A DNA stretch of 64,000 bases from the NCBI GenBank assembly GCA_027627225.1, contig CM051027.1, positions 45,260,618 through 45,324,617 of the forward strand, written 5' to 3'. This DNA comes from Congeria kusceri (Eukaryota; Mollusca; Bivalvia; Myida; Dreissenidae). Shown in pieces: positions 9,276 through 19,560 of this stretch (position 1 is its first letter; every line of letters starts with the position of its first letter). The notes under the pieces are model-generated. The model was not told the DNA's origin and ran no database searches. It saw only the letters and a program-made list of their open reading frames with translations. Both the position numbers and the translations under genes were made by a program.

Positions 9276-10877
9276 ATGGAGCATATTGAACATTTTGATG
9301 GTGTGATAAACGAGAATTCGCAGGATATATTTACGATAAATAGATTTTCTGCACTAAGTGAAACAATGGATAAAGGAGAGAGATCGGATACGGGATATTT
9401 ACAGAGTAACACAAACAAAATGGATAATGGTGGTTTTGAAACTGTTCGGAATAGCAAACGACAACGCGTGGTGACCGGCGATGAACAAAACTTCAAGAGC
9501 TTATGTGTCGATGATAAACTGACATTATTGCTTTCGAAAATGTCAACAAACGAATCCAACATGGTCGACATCGGGCGCAAGATTGACAGTGTTTTACAAC
9601 TCGGCAACAAAGTAAGTGAAATTGAAAAGTCGCTAGAATATCAAAACAGTAGAATTACCTTACTGGAATACAAGTCGGTCGACGCTAAAGCACGAGCCCG
9701 CAGAAACAATCTGATATTTGGCGGTTTTCCCGAACGTTTGGGTGAAGATTGCTGTGATACGATCAAGAGTTTCTTGCGTGACACTATGACACTACATGAC
9801 CGCATTGTTATTGATAGGGCCCACAGGCTGGGCATGTACAGAAGGAACCAGCAGCGCCGCATTATAGTTAGGTTTCGTGATTATCCTGACACTGAGTTGA
9901 TTCTATCCAAAGCTACAAAACTGAAAAACACACACTTTAGCATAAATAGAGATTATCCTCAAGAAATAACTAATGCACGTAAATCCTTGTGGCCACAATA
10001 TAAATCACTGAAGAGCCAGCACCCAGATAGTACAGTCAGAATAGTTTACCCAGCAAAACTCATCGTTGGAAACAGAATTATCCGTGATATATTCCCGAAT
10101 TGGAACACTGTTATGAAAGGGCATCGACTAAATATTGCACCTATGTCCCGAAACCAGTCCAGTAAAAGTGTAAACAATACTTTTGGCCCAGAGGCACGAT
10201 TTCCCCGTGCAAATCCTAGTGATATGACACAGATGGGCAGCACAGGGGGCGTTCCAAAAGTTATCAATAATGAAAGTGAAAACCAGAGCCGAAAGCCTCG
10301 TGGCAACTCCACTACGCACAACAGAGACTGTGATCAAAATAGCACAAGATCTACCAAAGGCGTATCGAGGGAGATGTCCCCTAGATCAGCTACCGAGTCA
10401 GCTCGCCGGAATAGCCTGAGCCCGTGCCGACACCGAAGAGGTAGATCACACAGTCGGTCTCGGGGTCCAGCAGGACGCCGGGCCTATGCACCGTCTCCAG
10501 AAAACCGGACCCGCATTAACATATCCGGTCAGTCACCTACGCAGGGGCTTAGCCAGTTCAACAGACCATGGGACCAGCGCGACTCTAACGCGGCGGGCAG
10601 TCAGCACACGACCAAGGAGGCAAGCGAGGGGGACGCTCTTCCGGACACTGCAGCAGATACTGAACTTAAAATCGCATCTCTGAATGTTAGGGGCCTTAAA
10701 CACAGACTAAATTTTCCAGAGTTCACTGACTTTATAAACAGTTATGATATCATTTGTATTACAGAGACACACCTGGATAAAAGCGATATTGTAAATGTCC
10801 AAAATTATACATTTATTGCCAAACATAGAAAATCAAGCTTGTTTGAGAAAATCTGGTGGCATAGGCGTTTTTATTAA
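9276..10877 (+). CDS. LINE ORF1-like protein running in frame into the endonuclease
   Basis: Residues about 94-137 form a probable coiled coil. Residues 141-270 match the L1 ORF1p RRM/C-terminal (Transposase_22) pattern: RRNNLIFGG, then a DRAHRLG block and a YPAKLIVG block. Family knowledge: such proteins bind LINE RNA and form the retrotransposition particle. Residues 340-405 are Arg/Ser-rich. From residue 462 the same frame enters the AP endonuclease (IASLNVRG, then ITETHLD with the catalytic Glu 497). No stop or re-initiation separates the two parts, which is unusual because ORF1 and ORF2 are normally distinct. A frameshift near 10846-10852 (GAGAAAA) ends the true frame; the last ~9 residues are read-through. 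The ATG at 9276 lies 82 bases inside the element. Confidence 0.85.
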   Translation: MEHIEHFDGVINENSQDIFTINRFSALSETMDKGERSDTGYLQSNTNKMDNGGFETVRNSKRQRVVTGDEQNFKSLCVDDKLTLLLSKMSTNESNMVDIGRKIDSVLQLGNKVSEIEKSLEYQNSRITLLEYKSVDAKARARRNNLIFGGFPERLGEDCCDTIKSFLRDTMTLHDRIVIDRAHRLGMYRRNQQRRIIVRFRDYPDTELILSKATKLKNTHFSINRDYPQEITNARKSLWPQYKSLKSQHPDSTVRIVYPAKLIVGNRIIRDIFPNWNTVMKGHRLNIAPMSRNQSSKSVNNTFGPEARFPRANPSDMTQMGSTGGVPKVINNESENQSRKPRGNSTTHNRDCDQNSTRSTKGVSREMSPRSATESARRNSLSPCRHRRGRSHSRSRGPAGRRAYAPSPENRTRINISGQSPTQGLSQFNRPWDQRDSNAAGSQHTTKEASEGDALPDTAADTELKIASLNVRGLKHRLNFPEFTDFINSYDIICITETHLDKSDIVNVQNYTFIAKHRKSSLFEKIWWHRRFY

Positions 10878-12969
10878 AAATGATATTGTACATAAGACAC
10901 AAAGTCAAATTTCCAACAGTGAATATGTCCTATGGCTTAAGATTTCCAAAATTTTAACAAACACTGACGAAGATATTATGTTAGGTGTGCTTTATGTACC
11001 ACCAGAAAAATCTAAATTTTTAAACGAAGACGATTTTCTCCAATTAGATCATGAAATAAGCATAATGTGTAATGAGTTTAAACATACAATACTTATAGGC
11101 GATATTAATGCAAGAACAGCGACACTAACAGATTTTATATGCATTGATGATTTCTTTGCAGATGTACAGGGTATCGATACCGATACACTAAGTACACTTA
11201 ACAAATACACCGTTGTCGAAAAATGCAATGTACCCCTGTCCAGAACTTCTATGGATACAAAAACTAATAGTAACGGATTAGCATTTATCGATATTTGCCG
11301 TAACAATAACCTGATTATTTTAAACGGCCGAATGAACACGGATGCACACATTGGTCAATTTACTTTCCGAAATAGCTCGGTTATTGATTATGTTATAGCC
11401 ACTGCGGAGTGTTTTGCGTTTATAACCGCGTTCGAGATAAGTGAGACGGATGCGCTGTTTTCAGATGGGCACGCAATAGTTAAATTCTCTATATTGAATA
11501 AGCTTAAAGTAACATTACCACCCGAACAAAAAGCTAAAACAGTTCGCACGAGTATAAAATGGAACCCAAAGTTATCAAGCAATTTTATTAATAATATAAA
11601 TCAAGATCACATTAATAATATTAAATATTTGTGCGATACTTCTCCATGCACGCCATCATCAATTGATGAAATAACTAACACAATTTCCGAACTATTGAAT
11701 AATACTGCTGCCAAAACGTATACGAAACGTGCAACAAATAATCATGTATTTAAAAGGCCATGGTTCGGTAATAAATGTAAAAACGCGCAAAAATACTATT
11801 ATGAAGCCAAAAACCGTTATAAATACGATCGCTCGCCTTCAAATAAAACTCTTTTACAAAATGCGAGTAAGAAATACAAAAGAACTATGAATTTTTACAA
11901 TAACCAATATAAATTTAAAAATGCACAAAAATTACGTACTATGCATTCTAATAGTCCCAAAGAGTATTGGAAATATATACATAGAATAGGTGCCAAAAAT
12001 TCAAAGAAAACACCGAGCCTGGACTCTTTATATACTCATTTTAAAAACATTAACCGCGATGATAGCCCGTATGAAAATAATGAAGTATATTTAACGAACC
12101 TATTAAATAAACACGCTCCCTACGACACACACGAACTAAATAAGCCTATCACCGAAACGGAAATTTTATCGAATATTAAACGGCTGAAGAATTATAAAGC
12201 AGCAGGGCCAAGTGATAACATATTAAACGAATATATAAAATGTACTCAAGAAATGTTTACACCGATCTACGTAAAATTATTTAATATGATACTTGATACT
12301 GGTCACATGCCTAATGTTTGGCTTGAAGGCACAATTTACGCTATTTACAAAAACAAAGGCAACAGCAGTGATCCTAATAATTATAGACCTATAACATTAT
12401 TAAGTTGCTTTGGAAAACTTTTCACTTCGATTTTAAATGACAGGTTAAATAATTTCTTAGAAGTTAATGACATTCTGAATGAAAATCAAGCAGGCTTTAG
12501 GAAAAATTATTCCTGTATGGACCATATCTTTGTATTACAATCTCTTATTGAAATCCTGCGCATCAATAAAAAGAAACTGTACTGTGCCTATATAGATTTT
12601 TCCCAGGCCTTTGATAAAGTCTGGAGAAATGGCCTCTGGTTTAAGCTTTTATCACGTTCTGTAACTGGAAAAGTATTTAATGTCATTTACAATATGTACC
12701 AGAATATCAAATCGTGTGTTTTCCAAGACCATAACTCATCCCCATTCTTCCCTTGCGAAAATGGTGTTCGCCAAGGCGAAAATATATCGCCGATCCTATT
12801 TTCAATATTTTTAAATGACCTTGAGAGCCACATCCAAATACGCGGCGGTAAAGGTGTTAACATACATGATCCATTAAGTGCAAATAATTGGCTGAAGCTT
12901 CTAGTTCTGTTATACGCCGATGATACTATAATTTTATCAGACGATGAAACAGACTTTCAAAATGCTTAA
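10795..12969 (+). CDS. LINE endonuclease (C-terminal part) and reverse transcriptase
   Basis: True sequence starts near residue 19 (KSGGIGVF); the first residues are out-of-frame. The AP endonuclease continues with GDINAR (102-107), SVIDYV (195-200) and SDGHAIV (223-229). The RT follows: YRPITLLS (530-537), AGFRKNYS (566-573), motif A YIDFSQAFDKVW with D601 and D607, a GVRQGENISP block, and motif C YADD with D709/D710. Catalytic residues are all present. The endonuclease nicks target DNA and the RT primes on it (target-primed reverse transcription). A frameshift near 12960, 15 codons after YADD, moves the thumb region into another frame. Confidence 0.9.
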   Translation: MSKIIHLLPNIENQACLRKSGGIGVFIKNDIVHKTQSQISNSEYVLWLKISKILTNTDEDIMLGVLYVPPEKSKFLNEDDFLQLDHEISIMCNEFKHTILIGDINARTATLTDFICIDDFFADVQGIDTDTLSTLNKYTVVEKCNVPLSRTSMDTKTNSNGLAFIDICRNNNLIILNGRMNTDAHIGQFTFRNSSVIDYVIATAECFAFITAFEISETDALFSDGHAIVKFSILNKLKVTLPPEQKAKTVRTSIKWNPKLSSNFINNINQDHINNIKYLCDTSPCTPSSIDEITNTISELLNNTAAKTYTKRATNNHVFKRPWFGNKCKNAQKYYYEAKNRYKYDRSPSNKTLLQNASKKYKRTMNFYNNQYKFKNAQKLRTMHSNSPKEYWKYIHRIGAKNSKKTPSLDSLYTHFKNINRDDSPYENNEVYLTNLLNKHAPYDTHELNKPITETEILSNIKRLKNYKAAGPSDNILNEYIKCTQEMFTPIYVKLFNMILDTGHMPNVWLEGTIYAIYKNKGNSSDPNNYRPITLLSCFGKLFTSILNDRLNNFLEVNDILNENQAGFRKNYSCMDHIFVLQSLIEILRINKKKLYCAYIDFSQAFDKVWRNGLWFKLLSRSVTGKVFNVIYNMYQNIKSCVFQDHNSSPFFPCENGVRQGENISPILFSIFLNDLESHIQIRGGKGVNIHDPLSANNWLKLLVLLYADDTIILSDDETDFQNA

Positions 12970-14000
12970 ATGTATTTGATGAATACTGCACACAATGGCG
13001 ACTCAACATTAACGTTAATAAAACGAAAATACTAATATTTGGAGCAAGAAACATCGCGCGTTTTAAATTCTACATTGGCAGAAATGAAATAGAAATTGTT
13101 AAACAATACAAATACCTTGGCGTCATATTTTCAAATAGCGGTTCATTTCTAAGCGCGCGTAAAAACAACGTTGAACAAGCAAAAAAGGCAATGAATTTAC
13201 TTGATGTTCGGGCAAATAATTCAGATCTGCCATTAGATTTAACATTAAAACTGTTTGATCACACTATTGTACCAATACTAACATACGGCTGCGAAATATG
13301 GGGTTATGAAAACTTAGACATAATAGAACGCGTACATCGAGAATTTCTCCGAAAAATTACTATGTCACGTAAAAATACTCCATCATACATGCTTTATGGT
13401 GAACTCGGGAGATATCCTCTCTCTGTTAATATTTACAGCAAAATGATACGCTTCTGGAGTAGAACGTTGTTAAGTAACGACAATAAATATTCTAAGAAAA
13501 TGTATAATATAATTGCCAATAATAATTCACATGACTTTAAATGGATCTCTAAAATTAAACAAATATTAAATATTACAGGTAAATCCAATGTATGGCAAGA
13601 ACAAACTACGCCGCACATAAAATCTCTGCCCCAACAAGTTAAGCGTGTGCTAATTGACCAAAACATTCAGCAGTGGCATGCGGAAATGAACCAATCTAAT
13701 AAAGGCAGATTTTATTACTCGTTTAAAACCACACTCGAATTTGAGAATTACCTTAAAATACTACCTAAGTCTAAGTATTTACCTATTTTTAAGCTCCGCA
13801 CAGCTAACCACCACTTTCCAATAGAAACTGGTAGATGGAATGGCACACAAGAAAGAAACAGACTTTGTACTTTTTGTAATGAAAATTACATTGGCAATGA
13901 AGAACATTATCTATTAAAATGCACCATTTTACTACAAACAGACATGAAATCAGTGAAATCTCGAGACATATTTGCAGAGACAATAAATTTAAGTACATAA
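12961..14000 (+). CDS. LINE RT thumb and C-terminal zinc-finger domain
   Basis: After the second frameshift the frame is open from about 12961, with no start codon needed; the ATG at 13191 is internal. It carries NVNKTKILIF and YKYLGVIF, the RT palm/thumb continuation, then the usual C-terminal helix-rich segment. A CCHC finger (C226, C229, H239, C244 counted from the ATG at 13191) follows in RLCTFC...NEEHYLLKC. The TAA is at 13998-14000. The finger probably binds nucleic acid during target-primed reverse transcription. Confidence 0.85.
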
Positions 14001-14321
14001 TGTCTTTAGAAAAGTACGATACACTTCATAAACTAAGTAAATTTGCAATTACTTTGTTAAAAAGTGTCAGATAATGTGTTATACTATTTGTGTCTTACTA
14101 TTTATACATTTATATTTACTTCTTTATGCTGATTTTTAATTGTGAAAGTGCCCCCTTTAATGCAAATATAACTTTCAAGTACGCTTGCAAAACATATGTT
14201 TGTTAACCGTGAAGTACTTGTTCCTCCAACTATTGTATAACCAAATGTATATTGTTCCTCTTACTGCATACTTGTATGCCTGAGATGTAAATAAAGTTCT
14301 GTTCTGTTCTGTTCTGTTCTG
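14001..14321 (+). other. LINE 3' UTR with GTTCT tail
   Basis: It is AT-rich and non-coding, with AATAAA at 14290-14295 and (GTTCT)5 at 14296-14320. Short terminal microsatellites of this sort replace poly(A) in several LINE clades. Confidence 0.8.
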
Positions 14322-14399
14322 TAACTTAAGATAGCATTTAGTAAGTATTTATTTGACAGTAAACATTCAGCAGTTCGCAATAATCAATTGACTTGTGGC

Positions 14400-14605
14400 A
14401 ATTAGCAAATCGCAGTTGGCAATTAACAATGGTCAATTGGCAATCAGCAATTGGCAATAAGCAATTGGCAATTGTCATTTAGCAATTCCATACTTCTGTT
14501 GTTTATTTGGCAACTATTAGTTATCATTTAGCAATTGTCATTTGGCAAATAGCAATTGGCATTTGGCAAATAGCAAATCGTATTCATCAAATAGCAATTG
14601 GCTGA
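14400..14605 (-). repeat. right terminal array
   Basis: Words are GCAATTGGCAAT, TTTGGCAAATAGC and their variants. About 14485-14600 matches the complement of 3610-3722, including the TACTTCTGTTGTTTATTTGG word. Confidence 0.75.
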
Positions 14606-14611
14606 GATTGC

Positions 14612-15195
14612 TAAATGGCTTTTATACCAGAAGAGAAAAGGAACTCTTTATTAATTGCATTTGTCCTCAGTATAGTGACATTCGGAAGACATATATAAGT
14701 AAATATTACTATACTAAACCTAGTGTGGTCAAATTTATTAGCCTGTTTAAATCAAACAATTATAAAACAGTATTGAATTTGTGTAAATATACATACCATG
14801 CTTTTAACAGACGAAAAGGTATGATTAATACTGTACAATAGTTGCAATAATTTGTTGTTCTCTACAGTTGCATATATTAGTGTACATATTGTACATACTT
14901 TGATTAAGCTGTCTCGTATGTTTGTCTTGTGTTTTCGTATGAAATCTACAAGTCCCTCCTCTGGGCAAGTACTTTATTAAAACACATTTGTTGTAACTTT
15001 CTCTGGATTTTGTTTTTTGCTATGCGAACTAGAAATAATAAATGTTATTTGTTTTATATACATATTAGAATTATAAACTGTGTATATATGTACATATGTT
15101 ATAAGGTGTCATGTGACTATTATTATCATTCATTGGATCATGTTACGAAAAACATGTATATGTTTAAGTAACGCAATAAATATGTTGAATCTTGA
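14612..15195 (+). mobile_element. 5'-truncated LINE fragment
   Basis: The open frame to 14841 reads CPQYSDIRKTYI, a KYYYTKPSVVKFI block and a KYTYHAFNRRKG block. This is a C-terminal pattern common in CR1/Jockey-like RTs after the zinc finger; CIC before CPQY may be the finger end. The 3' UTR ends in AATAAATATGTTGAATCTTGAAT (the tail is a TTGAATC-type repeat) near 15195. It begins inside the right terminal array, and the first residues of the ATG-initiated frame at 14542 are minisatellite sequence. It differs from the 9.2 kb LINE in tail type. Confidence 0.75.
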
Positions 15196-15204
15196 ATTAA
15201 TAGG

Positions 15205-15400
15205 AAATACTTTCGACCTTTGGATATACAAGGGCGAAAACGCGAAAACACGATGCGAGAGCGCGAGATTACGATGCGAGATCGCGATATTAATTTCGCG
15301 ATCTCGCATCGTAGTCTCGCAATTTCGCATCGTGATTTCGCTACTTCGTATCGTGTTTTCGCGTTCTCGCGCTTGTAATCCATATGTCGAAAGTGCGAAA
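15205..15400. repeat. CpG-rich hairpin MITE
   Basis: Two arms face each other around about 15293. The left arm runs through CACGATGCGAGAGCGCGAG and GATGCGAGATCGCGA; the right arm runs through TCGCGATCTCGCATCG and CATCGTGATTTCGC. Outer ends ACTTTCGACC and its near-complement GTCGAAAGT form the terminal inverted repeats. The many CGCGA words stand out from the AT-rich surroundings. No credible ORF; those listed on both strands here are mirror images of one another. Confidence 0.8.
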
Positions 15401-15537
15401 CAACGAGTGGTCCTAACGGAACTCCGTAGGGTCGTGCTCTAAAGAGCGTAGAGTAGTACTTCTCATTATATTTTGCTCCTAATTTTTTTCTAAACGAATT
15501 TTTTCCTTTTTATAAAATTGAAAGAATCAATCAATAG

Positions 15538-15920
15538 AATCGATGCGAGACCATTACTATTATAAAGCATAATATTGAATCGAGTACTAATATTTAATTG
15601 TAGTACAAATGTCATAATTAACTTTAATAATGTTTATTTGTTTATGTCTGTCGGCTGAGTTGTCATGTTCTGAAATAAAACACAAAAGTGACCACACTAC
15701 GGAATATTAACGAATCTCGTCAACATGTAATTCTTTGGATTCATGTCACTTCTTATCCGATTATATACGATGTTATTGGATTAGGTGATTTATCGCGTAC
15801 ATCTCTTATTTATAAATTACAATACCCATCAGCGTAGAAGTTCAACATAACTTCCATGTATGGGGAATGTGGTACGTCAGCGACCTTCGTAGAAATGCTT
15901 TATCATTATTTGTGATTAGA
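15538..15920 (+). repeat. array block a, copy 1
   Basis: Shared words with copies at 21080 and 34790 include GATGCGAGACCAT, GACCACACTACGG, ATTAACGAATCTCGTC and CGCGTACATCTC, in the same order. Confidence 0.55.
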
Positions 15921-16739
15921 AAGGCTTAACGTCACGAATTCTCAAAGAATACTAATGTGGAGTTTGATGTATGTGATATGATGATTGTTTAATAAATTCG
16001 TAGACTGACCTACTCATTTCTTTATTTTTACATATATAGAATTTCTTAACTAGACAACCAACACTAAATATAAAGTATACACGCCAATGAAAGTACATAT
16101 GTGAACATGATAACACATCAAATAATCTATACAACACTTGAAAATCCTGATGAAAACATGAACAATTATAAAGGTAGTTCAAGATGCGAAACCGTCAACC
16201 GGCGGTGTGATTTTTAATGGAGCTTACACTTTTTTGAAACGACAAGAATGCTTTAATAAAGAGAAGCAACCGGAAACTAAATTCAACCTCAGAACGTCAT
16301 TGACGAGCGCTGCAGGAAAACAGTCTTTGACGACGTATGTCTGTGTTACTTTTGAGACTGTGTGTTTGCCGAACCTCACCTCGAATATGGGAAATGTATC
16401 ATAACCTTTGTTTTTTTATTTACTGGTATTCTGTATTGAAGACAATTTGAATCAATACACAAATGTATAACATTGTAACAAATGATACAGTGAATAAAGT
16501 GTATATTAGTAAACATATGAAAGGATTTATAGACTGTTGCTGCTTTATGTGGTGCATATTGAATAACATACGTCACTAGACTTGAATAAAGATTCCACTA
16601 AAATCATCTGTATCTTGATCTGCATAAAGACAGACTTACAGTTCAATTGACTCTCGCTTGTTCCTGGTGAACCATGTTCTGTCGACGCTTCCCCTTCAAA
16701 AAGCGTGTTAATAGAGAATATTCATGGACATAGTTTGTT

Positions 16740-17005
16740 ATTTTGCCCTACACGAACAAGGTAGCATGTAGGGTGTCTCGGTACAGCACAGCACATGGCG
16801 CTGTATGAATGTCGGTATTCACTCCTGGAATACCGCGAATACTGTGACCACGGCTATATATCAAGCTGTCCTCACCACAATTCTGTCCACTTTGTACTGG
16901 CCTGGTCGACTTGTTGGCAATGTCAACATCCAGGTACCTACACAAATGTGGGCTTTGTGAGGCACTGGTTGCACTTTCCGCACTTGCGTGTTGACGTACA
17001 TTGAC
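16740..17005. other. GC-richer island, possibly exonic, unassigned
   Basis: The base composition is clearly less AT-rich than its flanks. Overlapping frames are open on both strands (+ 16795-17004, - 17100-16861), which usually means composition rather than coding. CAACATCCAG|GTACCT near 16930 looks like a donor on +. I do not recognise a protein. Confidence 0.25.
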
Positions 17006-17639
17006 ACCGCTTTGTTGTATACAAAACCGGTGTTATATTTTTTGTAACTTAATTTGAACTCGCAAAATGAATAAAATATTGAAAAACCTTTTACGACCAT
17101 AAATACTCTGCATATGTTTTGAAATAATTAATTGAAACTACGAATTATCTAATCACTGAACGATGGGGCGCTGCAAATCACCAGTCTTATTATTTCTTTT
17201 TATGTTATTAATTGTCGTCTTAAACCTCATTTAAAGCTCATTTGAGCAGCTAATGAAGTCACGACCGCTGTATTACATGATCGCGTACCGTTCTTCTGAA
17301 CTGTCAGTTGTTACAAAGCTGCACATGCAGAGGTAAGCTCGTTTTAATAGACAACGCTTACAGGCGCGTTCAGGTAGAATGTTATTTCTTGTCATATGTA
17401 AAACATAATGTATGTACACATTGCTATCTCACCTATCAAGTACGCTAATACGTGCGAAGTGGCTTGTTGACTTATTTTAATTAAACATCACATGCAATCA
17501 GTTGTCAAATGCGTCATGGCTGAAATAAATTTTAATTATTTTTTAACACGCATATTACATTGGAAAACTCGTTGTTTTAAATTATAAAATGTAATCAAAA
17601 GTACAACGACATTTGAGAAAAATTTCTGAAATATTCACG

Positions 17640-17890
17640 GAACGTTTTTGCTAGCATCCGGAAAGATTCAAGGGGCTAATACAAATATGAGCAAAAAGGC
17701 CGCAATAAGATTGTCTCCAGGTATAATTAAACACATTATGTTATTGACAAAGGTTGAGGGCATATGGACATTATTGTTTGATGGGAAATATTCGTCAGAT
17801 AAATACCATGAAGTATATGGCACAATTGGAAGAGCGATATGGGAAGTTAGTGTGAAGCTTATTGGCAGCATGTATTGAACTTTAAAACGA
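17640..17890 (+). repeat. array block b, copy 1
   Basis: It aligns with 33100-33290 through ATGAGCAAA, ATTGTCTCC, TAATTAAACAC and the GGGAAATATT..TCAGATAAATACCATGAA region. A 76-codon frame (17648-17878) is open here but broken at 33 kb, so I do not call it a gene. Confidence 0.5.
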
Positions 17891-19439
17891 TTCTGTTGGT
17901 GTACAGGTAGGCAGTTAAAGTCACAACCTATAGAACCTACATAGCCGTACTCCGCAGCTAATATGCAATTGGTGCCTTTGTCAATAGACTCTCAACAAAG
18001 GCAACTTAGGTCAAAGATGTTTCATTTTTAGTTTTTCGGACACTTGAAAAACTGTACAGTTGGGCGGCGGAAATAAAAATAATAAATAAAACTAAAATTA
18101 TGTTATAAACACACGTTTTCCACAATACAAATAACACTAACAATAACTATTAAATGCACTGTTTGTTATATAAACATGCATATATATAAAATCAAAACTA
18201 TTTACATTGAATTAATATATGATTCACTATGCTTTTACATTATAATGGTGTGTAAATAAACTTTAATATCCATAAGGAATACAATGTCAGTGAAAATGAA
18301 GGTTTTTTTTTATATATAATTGTTACAATATTATTTTTGTTCCGAGAAAGTAAAACTCAATAAACTCTGGCCTTAACACGTCTAATAACATGCATTAATA
18401 TCAGTTATTAATTTTACCTTGAGAGTAGCTAAATGTTCACAAACGAACACCACGTCTGTTGCATGTGAACGCTTGATCTGGCTATGAAAGAATAGTAATC
18501 TACCAACATTTGCCGTAGTTAAGATTTGAAATATTTGTCTTTAATCTGCTGAATAAGGCACATTTGCCTTCAATACAATTCGACATTTTAACACTTTCAG
18601 AGATATATTTTAAACACAGTTTTAATTCCGCAGATTAATATGACACAATGTCATGCATACTTTCTTATTAGGATAGAAAAAGAAAGTGCTGTGTGTCCGG
18701 AAATCGGGCCGACCCTATTTTTAATTGGTGACCCAAAAACGTTTTGTGAAAAAAAAAAATGTTACGAATCACAATTTGGCACGCACGAATCTGCGAAACG
18801 GCGATCGCGACAAGCAAATAAATAGTCAACTCAAATCCTGTTAACATCTAAGAAAATAACTGGAACGGTCGTGGTGCTGTAAACCGGGAACAAAATGGTT
18901 GCACCTTTGTTCCTCGAGTGTGCTAGCATTTTATTTCTTTTTATAAATGCAGACTTAATATGGATAATATCAAAGTATTTAAAAGTTAATCTACAAATGC
19001 GTTCACGAAATATGGAATATGATTCCTATCAGCACAACAACCGTTCCAAAGTTCCAATGTTCATAAGTTCATAAATGCACTATGGACATAAAATGAAACG
19101 TACTAATGAGATTCAAAAATTACAGAATTATTACACATTGTTAGTTACGTAACTATTACACTTGGTAATAAATAAACAACGTAATACATGCGATGGCATG
19201 AATAAACCATCACTTACATCCTCCATAAATTTTGAAAATGTACTTGTGAACGCATCTAAGTGGGTGCCATTACTGATGGTAGAAAAGCTTTGGTTAAAAC
19301 AAAGTGCTTTGCTTCTTTGATTAAGCCGACTAAAACGAAGCACACTTCGAAATTTTACGTATGTCCGTGGCTTTTTAACACCTTATATTTAATAATTCAC
19401 CAACGACCGTAAGAATAACTAACATCAATTAAGAAGATC

Positions 19440-19560
19440 CGCTACAATTTTCTAGACTGGTAAACACTATTTCTTTAATTACCGGTCAACGAATAAAAAC
19501 TACCTCGTATCTGTTTCTGTGAGGAGCGGACGACACTGATAAAATGACGAAACATTCAAT
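19440..19560. repeat. array block c, copy 1
   Basis: It matches 34240-34370 (AGACTGGTAAACA, CTAATTACCGG, GAGGCGGACGAC-like words) and part of 28610-28690. Confidence 0.5.

Larger units (their letters stand above)
9194..14321 (+). mobile_element. near full-length non-LTR retrotransposon (LINE), 5.1 kb
   Basis: Boundaries come from comparing copy B with empty copy A: GTACTGTATG is directly followed by the element, and its right side resumes at TAACTTAAGATAGC. Copy A reads GTACCGTATGTTATTTAAGATAGC at the same point. At most 2 bases are duplicated, so there is no clear long TSD. The coding region holds an L1-like ORF1 domain, an AP-type endonuclease, a reverse transcriptase and a C-terminal zinc finger. 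The 3' end has AATAAA (14290-14295) and five GTTCT units (14296-14320) in place of poly(A). Only two frameshifts separate it from an intact element, so it is young. The RT type resembles CR1/Jockey-superclade elements; the exact clade is not assigned. Confidence 0.9.
7481..14600 (+). repeat. copy B of the non-coding element, interrupted by a LINE
   Basis: The body aligns with copy A from about 7487 to 9193 and again from 14322 to about 14400. It lacks about 1.2 kb found in copy A and the 6505-6996 LINE. The 9194-14321 LINE splits it. The ORF at 9019-9276 is not conserved in copy A. Confidence 0.65.
3579..14605. mobile_element. 11 kb composite: tandem non-coding element with inverted minisatellite termini
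   Basis: The left terminus (3579-3858) and right terminus (about 14400-14605) are built from short words such as TTGCTAATTGCC and CAATTGCTATTTGCC on the left, and their complements on the right. About 110 bases at 3610-3722 match the reverse complement of about 14485-14600 almost perfectly. Between them lie two head-to-tail copies (A 3846-7480, B 7481-14600) that align over roughly 2 kb. A third array at 7340-7590 separates them and contains a right end (to 7480) followed by a left end. No transposase-like ORF is visible, so it is non-autonomous or an unknown type. GAAGGCCGGTG at 3579 and its complement ending at 7480 may mark the tips. Confidence 0.65.

Noticed and set aside
15130..15442. 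Overlapping ORFs on both strands rich in Arg/Ser/Ile repeats
   Set aside because: They are translations of the two arms of the hairpin MITE.
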